Notes under the pieces: generated by a model
Database searches by the model: none
The model's input: the letters and a program-made list of their open reading frames with translations, nothing else
Told to the model about the DNA's origin: nothing
Origin: Tubiluchus corallicola
Taxonomy: Eukaryota; Priapulida; Priapulimorpha; Priapulimorphida; Tubiluchidae
Reading direction: 5' to 3'
Assembly: GCA_030141605.1 (NCBI GenBank)
Contig: JAQGDQ010000038.1
Location: forward strand, 871,802-935,801
DNA length: 64,000 bases
In this document: positions 1 through 11,535 of the stretch, piece after piece
Layout of the letters: each line of letters starts with the position of its first letter
How positions within the stretch are numbered: the stretch's first letter is position 1
Program-made: the position numbers and the translations under genes

Positions 1-3000
1 ATAATAACTCTTTACTTCGTATCAAAGATACAGTACATCATAAAAAGGTTACAATATTATACAATCAAATTACAATACAATCAAATTCACATCTAAAATA
101 AATCATAATATACATTATACAAGTATGTTATTTCAAATTACAACACCATCACGAGTAATGCTTTTTTCTTGCCAGTTGTTTTGTACGTTGCGCCCAAAGT
201 GTTTTTGGTCTACAGTTTTCTTCCCTAAATTGCTGTCTCAAATCAGAGTTCATATTCCGAATCTCAGGCGGCCAATCTCGCTTTATTTAAACTTTTTTGA
301 TCCAGTCGGCTTCTGAATCCTTTAGCTCAGCACTTTGCTTAAGAATGTGTTTAGCCAGTTGATTACTTTGGCAACTGATAATTATTGGTCGTGGCCGTTA
401 TGATACTATTGTAGCTGACATGATGATATTGTCGGTCTTATACATTTATACATTTATTATTAATCATCGAAATTCAAAGTAAAAATGATATTATTAACAG
501 ACATTTGTTACACTTTCACTTAAAGATTGCATTTCGCATTCGGCATTCTGTGAATTCTGTAAAAGTGTTATTGAATGATAACGTGACGTTGTTTTGACCA
601 TCTTTTAGAAACATGTGCATATTGTTGCCCGGTTATTCTATTGCAAAATAGGCGACATTGCACAATAAACAACATACAAGAGCGAATCTATATTTCGCCA
701 CGTGAGATTGTTTTGATGAATTGCAGAATGTGTGCACTGAAATATTATAAATATCGAAAAAACAACTTTTCATGCAAACCTGAAAGTTACGTTAATTTTA
801 GTATTCGGGGATTAGTCAACAATCATCTAAATTTGAGACTCAGTCATGATTCAGATGCCTATGTAAAGCGGCGTTTAGCGAGACATCTGGAATGCGTTAT
901 GCGTTATTGCGTATGCAATGCGCATGTAAAAAAGAAGTAGATACTTCTTTAATATTCTAAAACTGCTTGTGTGTTGTTCAACTATAAAGTAGAAGTGTTT
1001 CCAATATACAGCTAAACTGTCACTACTAAATTTCTCATTTGAACCTGAATTTCTACAATTCTAATTCATAAGTGTTGGTGAATTAGCACGTCAAAATAAT
1101 ACCCTAAATTTTATCCATAGGCAATGCTCATAGATCTTTTTTGGTCGTGAATGCAAGCACTACGTACATTGCATTTATCACTCCTAAAACACTTGAGCGT
1201 CATTCCGTGTTTCCTAATTGATTGCATTTTGTTCAAATATGTTTAGAATAAACTTTTCCATTCTACATAAGCCAATAATTTTATTTTCCCTGACCGGTCG
1301 ATGAAGTTGTAATATTAACCGGCTTATAATGGTATTCTGTACGAAGTAATGCGCAGCAGTCTGTGTTCTCTTGTGGTTTGAACGTCTCGATGAATTAAAT
1401 CGCTACACTGTCCCTTTTCTAGTGGATGGAAAAGAATTAGTGAATCTTTGTAGCGAAAATGAGCTATAGCTCAGCTAGTAGAGCAGCTGATAGGAAGCTC
1501 AAATTTGGCACAAGGATGCTTTGTCATTATAGTACTTCATATCTCGAAGCCGAGGCAGTACAAATTATTATTATTGTTATTTTATTAATTATATTTCTCT
1601 TTATTTTCCTTTTTCACGCGCATTTCGCTCGTGAGCCACATACAGTTTAACACAGTTATATCACGAATTACTTAATTAAAACCTGGCTTCTTGTAGCAGC
1701 ATGAATGTAGCTCTACTCCTTAAAATACTTGTTTTACCAACGGCTTTTGTCGTTTGGTTGCAGCACGAATTAACATAACGTATAATATCTAGTAGTGTTT
1801 CCGTTAGTTCAAGATTGACTTGGAAAACAAAGATTAGAATTGATCTAATTTCAAAAATTTGTTTGTATTCTGTGAAATGTGCAAAATTTGTACTTATTAT
1901 TGTTTGTTAAATGAATAAACACATCTAAATCTAAGTACTCTTGGTGGTGGAAACGTTCTTTTCCTTAAAGGCTATGCTAGAATACGGTCACCTTTTAATG
2001 TTTTTTATTAACTTCTCATGAATATAAATTTAAATTAGACAAACCATTACAGCGTGAATGGACCTCCCGTTAACCCTTTCTCAACTTTCTTCATCATAAA
2101 ACCACTCGCCCATTTTCTGCAAGAGTTTTAATTTCGTTATACATCCGCACGCATTTTCTTCATATTAATTACCTCTAATTGTTTTTACGATGTCATCCTT
2201 GTCTTTTTACGATATATGATCTCTTTGACTGTCAGCATTTTTAATGAGTCCATAAAACGTCAAACCGCTTTCAAGTAGAAATAAGATTATTTCGAAAACA
2301 AATTGGTTTTATTTCTCAAGTCTTCTATAACTTCTTTGGATTAGTAAAAGAATTAAACGAAATTTTATAAATCAGATCGTCGTCGTCGATGACGACGACA
2401 AGAACAGTAACGGCAGCAGCTACAGTTGTATCAGCAACGCCACCACCACCAGTAGCAGCAACAACGACCACAGCTGCACAACAGCCATCATCATTATCGT
2501 CATGATCATGGTCAGTGTCAACAAAAATAACAGCAGCTACACAACAATAGCAGCTCTGGCATCAGAAGTAACAACAGCAACAGAAGTAACACAACTACCA
2601 AACAGCAGTTACTGCTTGTAGACGAACAGTTGCAAGTTGATTTCATCATTTAAGTCATTTTAAATAAACATAGACTTGCAAAATTAAGTATGGTTTTTGA
2701 TCAGGACCATAACTGGGACCTAATAATAAAAGAAAGTTTATCTATGTACCCTAGCAAGCCTTCTCTTGATGTGCAACGTAGTTTAATTCCTTTAACTTTG
2801 TATATAAACCCTTAGCTATACTTTTACTGGATCTCTTTCTTCTATAGGTCTGTTTATTAATTACATTGTGGCTTCCTTGCAAGTACATAATTAGTGAGTT
2901 GTACTGTATAGCTCTGCCTATAAAACTGGTTGTCGAAATGTTTGGAGAAATGGATTTTCTTGTAATGTTTTGTAACTTAAAGTTTTAATAATAGTTGTTT

Positions 3001-5593
3001 TTCTTCTTATAATCACTTATGTATTAACGCATTTCCAAATTCACGTAGAAACCTTCTCAGAGTCCTGAATTGATTACATTTTGGTAAGATAATCTCCTCT
3101 TCAAGTTTCTATCCTCCTCTAAGTGCACTACCTCCGCGGCTACAGACATTTAAGCGAAATTCTAATCTGTCTTTTGGTTGCCTCTTCGCATTCCCAACTC
3201 CATCATAAACTTATTAGTTCACGTCTTAATTCATTCTCCACGCAGTTTTATTGATTGCAACAATGGCTAATCCGTACAACAACCGAGTTCCGGGTGGAGA
3301 TCCTCGATGAGACCGGCATAGATTCCAACATGATGGATCCATAATGTGCCTTGACGAGATTTCATCAGTGCACGACAGTCAGAGCTCCCCGGGGGATGAA
3401 AGCCTTCATGAGTCTAAAGAGTTGATTTTGCCACAAGGCTTTTGTTCTTTGTACTGCCGGCGGGTAAATAAGTTAGCGACGGATTTAATTCAGTCGTCTA
3501 AACAACCCGTATCATTCATGAGTATAAACTTACTAAAATGGTGGACCTGAAATTGGTTGTTCTGCGCAGTGTCACTCACTGCGTCGGGAGACTAACATTC
3601 AGTTTTAGAATTTCATTTACAGATAATTATTGCTACCACATATAAGTACAGGTTATGTAACTAGTATTGTTTTTCTTTTACTATCGATCTTGTAAGCATA
3701 CACCAAACAAACCCTTCTGTTAAGATCCGCCTGTTGTCATACGGTAACTTTCTAGCGTTTCTCTGCATTTTCACTGACTGCTGTGCTTCGGGTTTTGTTT
3801 TCTTACATCATGTGACAAGACAGTAACATCTGATAGAACCGTGATGACTTGGTTTAACAATCCGTTTAACTACTATCTTAGACGATAATTTTATTTCTCG
3901 AAACCATTTTCTCTCGTGAACTTTCCCTAAAGCTCATTTCGCCGTACTACTCTTCCTTTTTTGTATAACGATGTCTCGGCATACATAATCATCGAATCAA
4001 TTAAATTTTCATTTTTTTATTTTTTGCATTTTCAACTCGAGTTGTTGTTAACAGAATATCATTGCGAGACTTTTCTTATAATGACGTTATTACGTTATTC
4101 TGACATTAGGCGGATCATTTGAAGGATTTAGCTAGAATTTCATTAACTAATTATTTAATTAATAACTAATTGCTTTGTCACTGACTAATTGTATAAATGC
4201 GGTGATCAATTAATGCAGCGCACAACTATTGCGCATATTTGACATTGTTCGGAACATTAATTTGGCTAGCATGTCATTTCCAGTTGAAGTTGACATTTCT
4301 ATAACTTGTTCACAAAAATTCCCGCTCCTTCAGTGACCTTATTATCTGTAATGTAAACTATAATTATATGTTTTGTGAACGTAATTATTTTTCAGCTGCT
4401 CTGTACGTATTTTCTGATTCGCAATTGCTTAGTTTATTCGAGTTATTTGGCAATATATTTGTATCTGAAATCATTTCAATAAATTTTCTGCTACAACTGT
4501 GTGGTTATTACACCGTGTGAGGTTTTGGTGTAATACTTCTGCTGTAAAAATAAGTTCTATTATCCTAACCTCAACTACTAAAAGACGGTATTCGAAATGC
4601 AAAAGGGCGTATAATTTAACTTCTGCTCAGCTTACGTTCTAGATTCGCCACTACGTGATTTCTTATCAATTGAAACCAAAGAAGCCATTTTCAACTGTTT
4701 CGCTTTTTCTCAGCTTCTCCTCATCACCCTGGAGGCAGCAAGCGGCTAAGCTACCAATAAAGGCGTTCACAATTTATGATGTTTTCCCTGACATTTATTA
4801 CATCGGCTCAACCGTCAGGGTTTAATTTACTCGGCAAATGTTTGAATTAATTTTTCATACCGGCCCAACGCGGAGTTTAATTGCTGTTCCAACAAACCAA
4901 CATCGATCACTATTGAATTCTCACCTTTCTAAGTGTGACACCTTTGCTGAAAATTAATGACACGAAATAATTGGTGAAACTTATGCAAACACGTCGCTTA
5001 AGAAGTACCCCTATTCAGAGCCCGCTAATTACTTTGCGTTGCCCTTCAACGCCACCGTGACTTGTAGCTTTTATATCAGAGCTACATTAAACTTGCCAAA
5101 TTAATGATATATCTTAGCCATTATAGATGTTACAGGGTCACATGATGTCATTAACGTCATGCATAGCAATTGACAAGTCTGTTTCAGTTGGCAGCTAGGG
5201 CTTTCACTAGAGTGTTCAGCAAAACATGGCAATACTTTTAAACGTGTCCTTAAAAGCAGCGGTAAAAACTTGCACAACCAATATAACATTGTTCTAATAT
5301 TGTTTGAATTGTCTTAATTATTTATTAACAGAATCATCTATCAAGCAGCTAGCCTGCTTAACCAAAGATTTTTCTAAATTATTACAAAAGCATACTAGTT
5401 GTGTGCCCAGCTATCTATTAAGAATCTACGTAAACAATCGGTGGACATTTTAAATATGATACTGTCATTGTTTCGACTAGTTAAGACAGTGGCTATTGCA
5501 ATGACAAGCAAGAGAGAATATGGATGTTTATATTTACAGTGATATGATGACAATAGAAACTAAATCCTAAATTTAATCAACTACATTTGCCTT
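1..5593. other. AT-rich noncoding stretch
   Basis: No recognisable exon. Around 2376-2620 there is an imperfect CAG/CAA/ACA-rich tract that begins with a small hairpin of GTCGTCGTC and GACGACGAC around a GAT loop. A tRNA-like A-box segment lies at 1461-1500 and a faint copy of a MITE end near 880-925. The open frames here (for example 641-940 and 3344-3550) show no motif or repeat likeness and are probably chance. Confidence 0.6.
1461..1560 (+). repeat. Possible tRNA-derived sequence (A box only)
   Basis: TAGCTCAGCTAGTAGAGCA closely matches the D-arm/A-box region of a tRNA, but no clear B box follows; the nearest candidate is a poor match around 1540. It is probably a decayed tRNA-derived SINE or tRNA pseudogene. 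Confidence 0.35.
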
Positions 5594-5990
5594 TTAGTTC
5601 TTAATAATGTACATTTGTCTTTCGTAAAGCAATGTTTGATTAGTTGAATTTGGAAACAGATTGGATCCAGCAACTAAGAGTTTAGCTTTATTGGCCAACA
5701 GAAAGTCATTAAATTTAACATACGGAGCTATTAAATCAGTTACTTTACTCAAGTAAGGTAATCTTATAGCTTTGTAAAATGGACATATTAGAAAATAATG
5801 TAACACATCTTCAGTTTGTAAATTACATTTGTTACAAATAGATGAATGTGATATGCCGCGCTCTTGCAAAGACTAGTTTAAAGCATTTGTACCCAATCTT
5901 AATCTAGTAATCTTGATCTTGAACCAGTAGAATAATAAGATTTAAAGGGAGGACGGTAAGTTTTAATTAGAGTTTCTTAAAACTACTGAT
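5594..5990 (-). pseudogene. LINE 3'-end fragment (C-terminal Cys/His region of reverse transcriptase ORF)
   Basis: The minus-strand frame 5869-5594 reads QERGISHSSICNKCNLQTED and then HYFLICPFYKAIR. CxxC followed by ExxxHYFxxCP is the usual ending of the reverse-transcriptase ORF in many invertebrate LINEs. The adjacent upstream part (to about 5990) reads in a shifted frame as the basic LRLG-type segment that normally precedes it, with a stop between. The reverse-transcriptase core is missing, so this is a 5'-truncated, decayed copy. The exact clade is not determinable by eye. Confidence 0.7.
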
Positions 5991-7279
5991 TGGGGGTTTA
6001 TTTTTAATATTCAATAGAAAGCTGGTTCCAATCTTTTATACAAGAAGAGAAAAAACTTGATTAAAAGTAGTTAGAATTACAAAACATTAAGTAACCTGAT
6101 AATATCTGCGTGAAAAGAATTTATCTATTAAGCCTTAAACGCCCACGTACTTAGTTTTTAACAAATAATTAAAAGTCATTTGGCGCGCAAATTTCTCGTA
6201 CACATTTGAACGCTAAATTCTTCAAGCAGATTTTTCACGTTCATCGTGATAAATTAATCTACTTTATAGGCCCGTATATAACAACTTTCTCTAAAAAGTC
6301 TGCTAACATATTACATCTAACCGCCTCATGCATATTGCATAAATTCAAGAATATGTAAGATCTCTCAAGTCTGTTTAAAAGATGCCGCTTATTGTTAATC
6401 CCGGAGTGAAGAAGTTCCTCTCAATGGCGCATCGAATCACGTGACATTTCTTTGTCTTCTGTTGCAGCCGTTCGCTCATAAATAAGCGAGTTCATTTTTT
6501 ATCGTCCAAAATGAAAAGCAGGCTGCTCTAAACCGATTAGAAGCAATGCTCAACATAACGAGATTTAAGTTACGATAGAATATTATCTTTCACTAATATT
6601 TATGTATAGGCGCATTGTGTGCTGTTAAATGAAAACAAGGTTTTTTCATATTATTAACATCATTTATTTTTCGAGCTCACAAGTACAGATACATAAGTGG
6701 CTCAATTAAAATAAGATAGGTAGATTAGCAACAAAGATAAATTAAACGTTAAACACTGATAAGAAAAAACAAGCGCAAATATACGAGAGGGCAAGGCAAT
6801 TACTTTAAAAAGATACCCAAACGCTAACATTTGATTCAGTTGATTCTTTGATAAAAAATTAAAATTCCTTTTAATTAAAAGTCATGTAATTTACCTGATT
6901 GCTATGTATGCCAACTACATTAATGTAACTGACCGAACGTTTTAATATCTGTCATCTTTAAAACCCCTAAAGGACAAGAAAAGGGGTACCTGAAGTGGTT
7001 TCAGAAAAACGGCCTTAAAAAGTTATATTGCTTTATAGCAATTTCATGCGTATATTGCACTCGCATTGAAAGGAATTTTCGTCTATCTTCATTTTAAATT
7101 TAGTGGCGTGTGCGCTACGAATGCTCTGATTATTTTTTCAAAGTTTGCACAATGTTATCTAAACTTGTTTCAAATGACCTGTCGTCAAAATGGCTTCGTC
7201 TAACGGTTATTGGAAGTTTAAATTTACAAGTTTTATACAGTGTTACTGCCGATTGAAGTCCTGTGTGTAAAAAGGCAGT
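5991..7279. other. Noncoding AT-rich stretch
   Basis: I see no exon, RNA gene or structured repeat here. Confidence 0.5.
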
Positions 7280-7287
7280 ATGTAAGT
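7280..7287. repeat. Target site duplication (left) of the hAT element
   Basis: ATGTAAGT, identical to 7661-7668 on the other side of the element. Confidence 0.9.
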
Positions 7288-7660
7288 CAGTGGTTCCCAA
7301 AGTAGGGGTAAATTACCCCCCGGGGGTAATATGGTTTTTTTTTGGGGGGGGGGGTAACGGGCACCCCTCTGAAAATTTTTAAAATTTCGCTCGAAATGCA
7401 TTTTACGTAGTTTTCTTCTTGAAGAGACTGCCTCCGGCAGGCAACACTGTGTCATAATTGTAATTCTTGTTTTGGCAACAATACAACAACAACACCTGGA
7501 AATTTATTTATGTCACGAGCAAACATAAATAATTTTGCTTGCTTGTGGCATATACGTGTGTTTACTTTTTGAGTTGGAGAAGTAGTACTAGGTGGGGGGT
7601 AATGTACACGATCGGGTTTCCCGATTTGGGTAACGGTCCGAGAAAGTTTGGGAACCACTG
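7288..7660. mobile_element. Non-autonomous hAT-type element (MITE), 373 bp
   Basis: The ends are terminal inverted repeats: CAGTGGTTCCCAAA at the left and its reverse complement at the right, with looser pairing beyond. The element is flanked by a perfect 8-bp direct duplication, ATGTAAGT, at 7280-7287 and 7661-7668. A CAGTGG-type end plus an 8-bp duplication is diagnostic of the hAT superfamily. It has no transposase; the two minus-strand open frames across it carry no hAT motif. A run of G (7340-7354) and a small CCCCCGGGGG palindrome near 7316-7326 lie inside. Confidence 0.9.
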
Positions 7661-7668
7661 ATGTAAGT
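7661..7668. repeat. Target site duplication (right) of the hAT element
   Basis: ATGTAAGT, identical to 7280-7287. Confidence 0.9.
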
Positions 7669-8679
7669 GGTATAAAATTTCAAGACGAATTTTTTAAGCT
7701 TTATGTTTATAGAGGATTTTCTTGTGCTTTAAATCACATGTAATTACGTGACCTAAATGAGCAACTTTATCTCTCCAGGTTAAAGGTGTGTTGTCCAGCA
7801 ATACAGTTGCATAAGGTTTTTGAAATCCCCTGGTTTTGAGAATCTAATGCATTTGCTTTTGATTTCGGCACCGCTTCACATATTAGAAGAATTACCCACT
7901 CGAACTCGAAATTGCGTTTATGTGGTAACAATTACGTCACGTAAGTCAACCTTGAAAAAAATGTTCCCTTTCAATATTTTATGGGGTAAGTTCTTTTGAC
8001 CTTTAACTTAAGATAGGATTCCGTTTTTCCCGGATCCAATATCAACCGGATTTGTAAACTCTAACCTGAATCTACAAATGATTCGTTGAAGACTTTGAGG
8101 TACAACATTCGCAATTTAATACACGATAATGAATTTATCATCAGGAAAGAAAACTCCAATATAAAACTCATATATAAAAAATTTACAATAAATACACTGT
8201 TTCAGTAGAACGCTACATTATATATATTACTATCATGTGAAAGGAATTTACTTATTCTGTTGTTGCTTGGTTCTTGAATACAATTTTAATTTTTTTCTAA
8301 TTTAATCTTAGTTCTGCGTGTATGTAAAGTTCTCACCTGATTTAACTTAGGTACTTTTTCTTGTTCTATTGATATGGCAGGCTTTCACAGGCGAAAATAT
8401 ATTCATAGGGGGAAACCCAAAACGCACCGATGGCTACAAATAGCTAATTCATTTCCACTTTCGAAACTTGAACTTCACTTTCAGTAAGGGATGCTAATAC
8501 GTAAATAGGTTACCATAAAATCGCATAAGTTCCACGAGAAAAAACTGACCATTTGCATGACTCGATAATTGCGATATGTTCATTTTTTTCAAAATTCATC
8601 GAATTTCTAACAGCACGTGTTTTTGCACCACCCTGTCGCAGAATTTCTTGTTTTGACATTAAATATGGTTAAAGTGCCG
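7669..8679. other. Noncoding AT-rich stretch
   Basis: Nothing recognisable: no exon, no RNA gene, no clear repeat. Confidence 0.5.
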
Positions 8680-8752
8680 ATTACCTGTCATCAGGAATGC
8701 GTATGCGTTATGTAAGTCGGTTTACATGGTTTTCAACGGATGCCAGGTAAAT
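8680..8752. mobile_element. Short internally deleted MITE copy (family with ATCMGGAATGCGTATGCG ends)
   Basis: The left end ATTACCTGTCATCAGGAATG followed by CGTATGCGTTATG matches the end of the element at 28483-28672. The right end, CGGATGCCAGGTAAATG, is its inverted partner. Only about 70 bp remain. Confidence 0.55.
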
Positions 8753-9731
8753 GCCAGTTAAATCTTGTTTCTTGAACGAGTAGAAACAACTTCTTGTCGC
8801 GTGAACTTCTTATTAAAATTTTGTTTACTTTTGCGTCACTTGTAAATTTGGCACATTTTAGTGATATCGTCTGAACTTGAGTTTTGATAAGATTGACTCA
8901 GAGTAAAAAAGAAAGTACGGTCCAAAAATCAAATGAACAATCCACTAGTGATCGTTTATAGAAGAAAGTTGTGAAAAACTGCTTCTTGGCTAGGCTATGT
9001 TCTTTGAAATACATTGACGCTCCCACCAATCATCCAATTGCCCTAATTACGCTGCTTCTCCTTAATCCAGTCCATTATTTAATTGTTAAGTACGCAACAA
9101 CTTTATTTAAATTGATAATTAATAGACAAAGAAAACTGGGATCTCCATGTTATTATGAGAATATGTGTTAATACTATAACTTTGAATCGTCATTATTATT
9201 CTTATTAGCAGTTCATTGACCAACAGAATTATCATCATTTTTATTTAATTAGCATTTTTATTTACCTTCAAAATTATCAGCAGGCTCATCGTAATTATTA
9301 TCATGATCGTCTTCTTTATCATCACCGTCATCATCATCATCATCATCGTCATTACCAAAACATCATATCATCAGCATAATCTTCATCGTCACCATTAACT
9401 TGATTACTAATAAAATTATTACTGTTTTTTATTATAGTTATTTTTTTCACATCGCCAAGATATGAATTTTAATTTTAATTTCAAATTAATATTCTTGGTG
9501 GAATTCACAGTTTAATTCACTCACAGATTCGTAAACTTGTAAACTATTGTAGTTTTATAGGAACTACAAGTTTCAGGCTTGCATCGTTTGTATTTACTCT
9601 GGCTTTCATGGAGTTAAAGTGAGTCATTCAGACTATGAACAATTAAAAAACTGCAAATAGGTTTTACAACTGAAAAGTAAAAATAATTTAGGTAACCAAA
9701 TTTTGAATTCTCAGAGAACCCGATATAAAAG
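8753..9731. other. Noncoding stretch with imperfect ATT/CAT-rich tract
   Basis: Around 9183-9450 the sequence is a degenerate mixture of TTAT, CATCAT and ATTATT units. No gene is seen. Confidence 0.5.
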
Positions 9732-9993
9732 AGATTTGGGTGTTACTCCATGACCTTAAGAAGTGGTTTAAAATCAAACTTAACTATAACAAAAGTTTAT
9801 AAGAAATTGTAAGACAAACCCAGTCCGTGCCCTTTGACCTGGCATACTTGGATCACATGCAAAGATTTGGGTGTTACTCCATGACCTTAAGAAGTGGTTT
9901 AAAATCAAACTTAACTATAACAAAAGTTTATAAGAAATTGTAAGACAAACCCAGTCCGTGCCCTTTGACCTGGCATACTTGGATCACATGCAA
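9732..9993. repeat. Perfect tandem duplication, two 131-bp units
   Basis: Positions 9732-9862 and 9863-9993 appear identical base for base, starting AGATTTGGGTGTTACTCC and ending GGATCACATGCAA. Identity implies a very recent duplication or an assembly error. The unit is not recognised. Confidence 0.9.
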
Positions 9994-11159
9994 ACATTAT
10001 TTCCTTTGCCTCTGTGAGTTTCGTGAACCTAGCTTGCAAGCCTAACGAGTTATTAGGTAATGAGTTTGCGGAGTATAAAAAATAAATAAATAAATAACTG
10101 TACGAAATCTTATTGCAAAATCTTAATTACAATAAATGTTTGTAAAGAGTTATAATCGTCCAAATTCTGTTACGAACTTAAAACGTGTTGCGAAATTAAA
10201 ACTCTCATAGTTCTAATAATTATTGTTTTCATTTGTCATTGTCTCTGTGGATTACAGCCTTTGGCTTCGTTTGCTGCTTGCACACGAAGCCAGTTCCCTT
10301 CAGGCTCAGCTACGTCACAACCGGAAATTCATTGGTCGTGAAACCCCCTAGATACGTAACGTACATTCGGGTACATAGGGCAAACTTGTACCGTGATTTA
10401 TATCACTGCATTTAGTGGAAACACTTCGACATTTTAACAACTGGCAACGTTTTGCTTTGTGATTTATTCATGCCGTGTATCTCAATGGATGTCTTTCCAT
10501 TGCTGGATGTCTTTCACGTTCCAGCCAATAAATATAGGAAAATATGACACAAATGATTCCTGTAGATGCAGATTTGCTGGCATTACATCTTATTCACGTA
10601 GAATTGGTAGAATGTCGATAGTTTTATGCTTGCCAACATTTCCAGGTTTATTTTTGCTGATTATCGATTAACGACTTTGCAAAATTTTTCCAGTATTGTT
10701 TACTCAAATACGATTGCTGTAAATAAAAATAATACAGAAATATAGAAATGTTCGTTATATATATATACATATATACATACATCTATATATATATAGATTT
10801 TCAAGTCAGAAAGGTTTTTTCACGATTTTAATAGTTAAACCCAAAGACAATGACAAGTTGTACTCAAATTTAAACATTGATTTTTAAGAATCTTGGCATG
10901 AATGCCTGCTCTACGAACTGTTGGCACAGATGGCAGTTTTGTCACACATTTATCAAAGCGCTTGCAACACTTTACAAGTTTATAATTATACCTAACATTG
11001 ACTTTCAGGCCATGGAGCCCACCCCACCTTAAGGTCACGGTATGATACGACTGGCTATAATAACCCTACTTTGTTTTTTCTGTTTTTGAACTGCTTGTCA
11101 GACCGTATATTCTATCCTGCTGATAATAAGTCTACAATCATGCTGATATTTGTGTACAC
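9994..11159. other. Noncoding stretch with an AAATA-type tail
   Basis: GGAGTATAAAAAATAAATAA near 10069-10097 looks like a retroposon 3' tail; a similar GGAGTCTGAAATAAATAAAT occurs near 48684. A short TA/TACA-rich tract lies at 10755-10795. No gene is recognised. Confidence 0.4.
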
Positions 11160-11535
11160 GTGCAGTCGCTGTCGGTGTCATTGTCGCTGTGGGTTTATGT
11201 TACTGTCAATGCCACTGGTGCTGTCACTGTCACTGTCACTGTCACTGTCACTGTCACTGTCACTGTCACTGTCACTAGCACTGTTACTGCTTCAGTTGGT
11301 GTTACTGCTACTGTCACTGTTATTGTTACTGTTACTATTACTGCTTGTTACCCACTACCGTTGCCATTGATATTACCGTTACTGCTAGTATTACTGATAC
11401 AGATACAGTGTTACTGTTACTGTTACTGTTACTGTTACTGTTACTGTTACTGTTACTGTTACTGTTACTGTTACTGTTACTGTTACTGTTACTGTTACTT
11501 GTACTACTATCGTTATCGTTATTGTTGTTAAGGTT
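11160..11535. repeat. Hexanucleotide microsatellites (CTGTCA)n and (TGTTAC)n
   Basis: (CTGTCA)9 spans 11221-11274, and about 15 units of TGTTAC span 11408-11499, with degenerate CTG/TTA units between. Open frames on both strands here encode only low-complexity repeats and are not genes. Confidence 0.95.
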
